A DNA stretch of 64,000 bases from Viola odorata. Its lineage: Eukaryota; Streptophyta; Magnoliopsida; Malpighiales; Violaceae. Both the position numbers and the translations under genes were made by a program. The notes beneath the pieces are model-generated. The model was not told where the DNA came from and did not search any database. It saw nothing but the letters and a program-made list of their open reading frames with translations. The stretch is taken from contig OY829540.1 of the NCBI GenBank assembly GCA_963691705.1, positions 5,780,001 to 5,844,000 of the forward strand, read 5' to 3'. Of the stretch, positions 61,825 through 64,000 are shown in pieces. The stretch's first letter is position 1, and each line of letters starts with the position of its first letter.

Positions 61825-63134
61825 TGATACGATCCTTGCTAGGCTTGAATCTTTTCTCCTTATGCGATCGTTGTTCAAGTGTGGATTTTGTGCGGAATAA
61901 TAACTCAACCGAGCGCGGACCCTTCTAGACGCAATTATCTAGCCAACCCAGCTACGCAATCAAGGGTCTTGCTCGAACTTCTAACCCTCTAACCCTTGGT
62001 GAGGTTAGCAACCTAGATAGGCGAACAATAGGATGAACTTTCGATTTACTTGAGTTGTTCTTCAAGTGTTCAGACTCAAAGGATTCAAGGTTCTTAGTGA
62101 GATAAATTAACGCAAGTGTTTGGTTGAAAAAGATCTTATTTTATTAAGCCAAGCGGCTACCTTTAAATAGGCATAAATAATACAAGTTTAACTAAGACTA
62201 TAAAACCTATTTTAACTAGAACTCCTAAGTAACTTCGAAATAGAACTTCTACTAGTCTAATAACTATAAAAACTAATTAATAAATACAAATAAAGCCTTC
62301 TAGAACTTCTTAGAAGTATTCGCATCATCAGGCCAAGGTTTGGGCCGAATTCTCCAAGTTGCGGGCTGCTCGCGTTCACACTACGCGCCAAAATGTCTCC
62401 CCGCCCTAACTGTTGATTGGCTTGTCCAATTGGGCTGAAACTTGTCCCATTCGATAGCTAAGACCCAAAAATAGTAGGAGGGTGCTCCTCTTACTGGTCC
62501 GGGCCTGAATGGTATGAAGAATGGTCGTTGGCGTTGACGGACGCGTTTTGAAGTCCTCATCCGCATAGGATTGCTGTCAGCGAAAATGTAACGAGCCATA
62601 ACAAACAAACGGCTCGTCCGTTTGATCTGAATTTTGGACAAAATGAAGAAGACATCATGAGGTTTCATAATTGATAAAGATCTCATGATTCTGACTTCTT
62701 ATGATCTAGATATGGTCCGACGAATTTGTCCGTCACGTTTGCGCTTAGGACACTTGTGCATGCAAAAGTAGCAACGGGCCTTCTTGCAAGTTGCTCGTCC
62801 AAATGTCCTAAAACTTGGCAGAGGCTCTTCCAAGATCCCAATCGGTCCTGTATTTATCTTGGAACCCTATTTGGAACCTTTCTTCCATGAATTGGCTCGT
62901 GTAGATGTGTAACCTTGCACTTTGCACCTCCAAGCCACCTTCCATGTCATCCTTCTCCTAAGGACTTGATCCAGCAACGTTCCTTGCCTAGTTTCCATGT
63001 CTAGAAGTTTTTATAACCTCCCTTGAAGCTTTGGAACATCTTGGGCTCGACGTTTTGGGTTGATTGGCCTTGGTCGCAAGACGTGTGCGCGTTGTGCGTG
63101 CGTTAGGGTTAGCCTCGGGGCTAGGATCGTATCA
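61825..63134 (-). repeat. 3' LTR of the second retrotransposon
   Basis: Read on the minus strand it begins TGATACGATCC and ends GGATCGTATCA, an extended 11-bp terminal inverted repeat. A TATA-like CTATTTAAAG lies near 62160-62170, with AATAAAATAAG just downstream (about 62131-62142), fitting promoter and poly(A) signals around the R region. Confidence 0.8.
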
Positions 63135-64000
63135 TTCCCTTCCCCTTTGAAAAGATTCACCCTCGTCCTCAATGGCAGCAACACTCTCCAAATTAGAAAC
63201 AGTAAAGGAAACATGAAAGTGATAGGAAATACCCAAGGCATCCAACTCGGCGGTGGTGCCTTTGTGTGCGGCGGTGGTTTGGGCTAAACCAGCATCTCTC
63301 ATGGTGGCTGTCTTGTTGACTTGAGTAGGCAACCAAGGCTGGTGTAAGAACATCCTTCCTCTATCAACAACCTTCAAGAACCGCTTCAATCTTTCTAAGT
63401 ATCCCTTAGTCGTATAAGGAACGCTCAAACCTTTCATGTGTACCACAGCTTGCCCTTGTGCTATCATCAACTCCTTGTGAACTCTTATACTTCCCAAGTA
63501 CTCCAAACACCAAGGATTTGATGAACCCATAAATATAAAATGAAAGCCGTATTGGTTGCAAGTAAACATAAGTGAAAATTCACTAAACAATTCAAACTTG
63601 CAAACCAACGAATAACACTTCACTCTCCAAGCTCTCTCATTACTTCCCTCCATTGTAGGTTGTCTCCAATAAAGAGATACATAAGGTTGTGATCTCGGTA
63701 TCCCAAGGTTTCTCCATCCTTGTTGCCTTACATCGCTAAAAAGCCTTTTTCGGCGCTTATACACAAACTCCATAGATAAACCATACCAATACCAAACCCT
63801 CTCAAGAGACATACTACAACACATACTAGCCATACCAACTTGTAAGAAATCAACATAAATATCTCTTGGTACAACTATCTCATCTCTCGGCCTAACCAAA
63901 ACTCCAAATTTCATGCGTTTCCACAAGTACTCCTCAAAAGCAAGTGTTTCGGCCTTAGGCTTTTGCATAGGACCATCATCATTTAAATTAAATTCAACTC
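63132..64000 (-). CDS. Terminal ORF of the second retrotransposon, partial
   Basis: Open from the window edge (the frame continues upstream of the first Met at 63968) to a stop whose TGA is the first three bases of the LTR. About 288 residues are visible. No protease, RT, RNase H or integrase motif is recognisable. It has an N-terminal charged segment (LAFEEYLWKRMKFGVLVRPR), many aromatic residues, and ends with an acidic stretch (VAAIEDEGESFQRGRE) resembling the ends of plant polyproteins or gag-like ORFs that run into the polypurine tract. I cannot say whether it is the pol C-terminus or an additional ORF. The odd aromatic-rich middle may reflect decay. Confidence 0.5.
   Translation of the reverse strand, partial: VEFNLNDDGPMQKPKAETLAFEEYLWKRMKFGVLVRPRDEIVVPRDIYVDFLQVGMASMCCSMSLERVWYWYGLSMEFVYKRRKRLFSDVRQQGWRNLGIPRSQPYVSLYWRQPTMEGSNERAWRVKCYSLVCKFELFSEFSLMFTCNQYGFHFIFMGSSNPWCLEYLGSIRVHKELMIAQGQAVVHMKGLSVPYTTKGYLERLKRFLKVVDRGRMFLHQPWLPTQVNKTATMRDAGLAQTTAAHKGTTAELDALGISYHFHVSFTVSNLESVAAIEDEGESFQRGRE
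63135..63148 (-). other. Polypurine tract of the second retrotransposon
   Basis: AAAGGGGAAGGGAA on the minus strand directly abuts the TG of the LTR, a textbook position that fixes orientation. Confidence 0.85.

Larger units (their letters stand above)
61825..64000 (-). mobile_element. Second LTR retrotransposon, minus strand, cut by the window edge
   Basis: A 1,310-bp LTR bounded by TGATACGATCC and GGATCGTATCA, preceded on the minus strand by a 14-nt polypurine tract and an open frame. This is therefore the 3' LTR and 3' end; the body and 5' LTR lie beyond 64000. Superfamily cannot be assigned from this part. It is distinct from the Athila element (no LTR similarity apart from the first few bases). 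Confidence 0.82.

Noticed and set aside
1..64000. tRNA, rRNA, CRISPR arrays, operons, phage or bacterial defence genes
   Set aside because: None seen. The DNA is intron-bearing plant nuclear sequence; the only tRNA-like signals are the retrotransposon primer-binding site and the SINE-like boxes.

Overview
The window is nuclear DNA of a flowering plant, almost certainly a eudicot. Its genes are split by short AT-rich introns with GT-AG borders. Intergenic DNA is AT-rich and full of small inverted-repeat elements. The right end holds LTR retrotransposons, one of them of plant Ty3/gypsy Athila type. All gene models below were spliced by eye from reading frame, splice-site consensus and protein-family continuity. 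They are good hypotheses, not transcript-supported models. I cannot name the species.

Layout. 1-1464 (+): 3' end of MTA, the METTL3-type mRNA m6A methyltransferase. 2298-3032 (-): early-nodulin-like phytocyanin. 3819-4250 (-): decayed tail of a receptor-like protein. 5096-8061 (-): MFSD5/molybdate-anion-type MFS carrier. 9552-12150 (-): MYG1 exonuclease. 12979-14671 (+): plastid-type coiled-coil membrane protein. 15085-17046 (-): small predicted plastid membrane protein. 18240-24949 (-): 21-exon STE20/GCK-type kinase with a SINE-like repeat in an intron. 24950-31777: gene-free, with hAT-type MITEs. 31778-34867 (+): Yellow Stripe-Like metal transporter. 35547-40331 (-): TPR protein. 42832-45314 (-): TBC Rab-GAP. 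45479-45820 (-): doubtful small ORF. 45.9-50.9 kb: gene-free, with MITE copies. 50922-53455 (+): dead FAR1/MULE-derived gene. 54120-54231 (-): possible terminal exon of an unidentified gene. 54422-61499 (+): complete but internally deleted Athila-like LTR element. 61825-64000 (-): 3' end of a second LTR retrotransposon running off the window.

The genes are unrelated housekeeping and accessory functions: RNA methylation, mitochondrial/nuclear RNA processing, metal and anion transport, kinase signalling and vesicle traffic. They do not form a pathway, as expected for a plant chromosome. From memory, the MFS and MYG1 genes are also neighbours in Arabidopsis, which would make this pair conserved microsynteny. 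I found no evidence for a new multi-gene system. The most interesting material is in the mobile DNA. The Athila derivative has lost its reverse transcriptase, RNase H and integrase core, yet keeps perfect 5-bp target duplications and LTRs differing at only about three sites, so it seems to have been mobilised recently in trans. A hAT MITE with a perfect 8-bp duplication carries an internal 39-bp minisatellite. The MFS gene has a short last exon that is easily missed.
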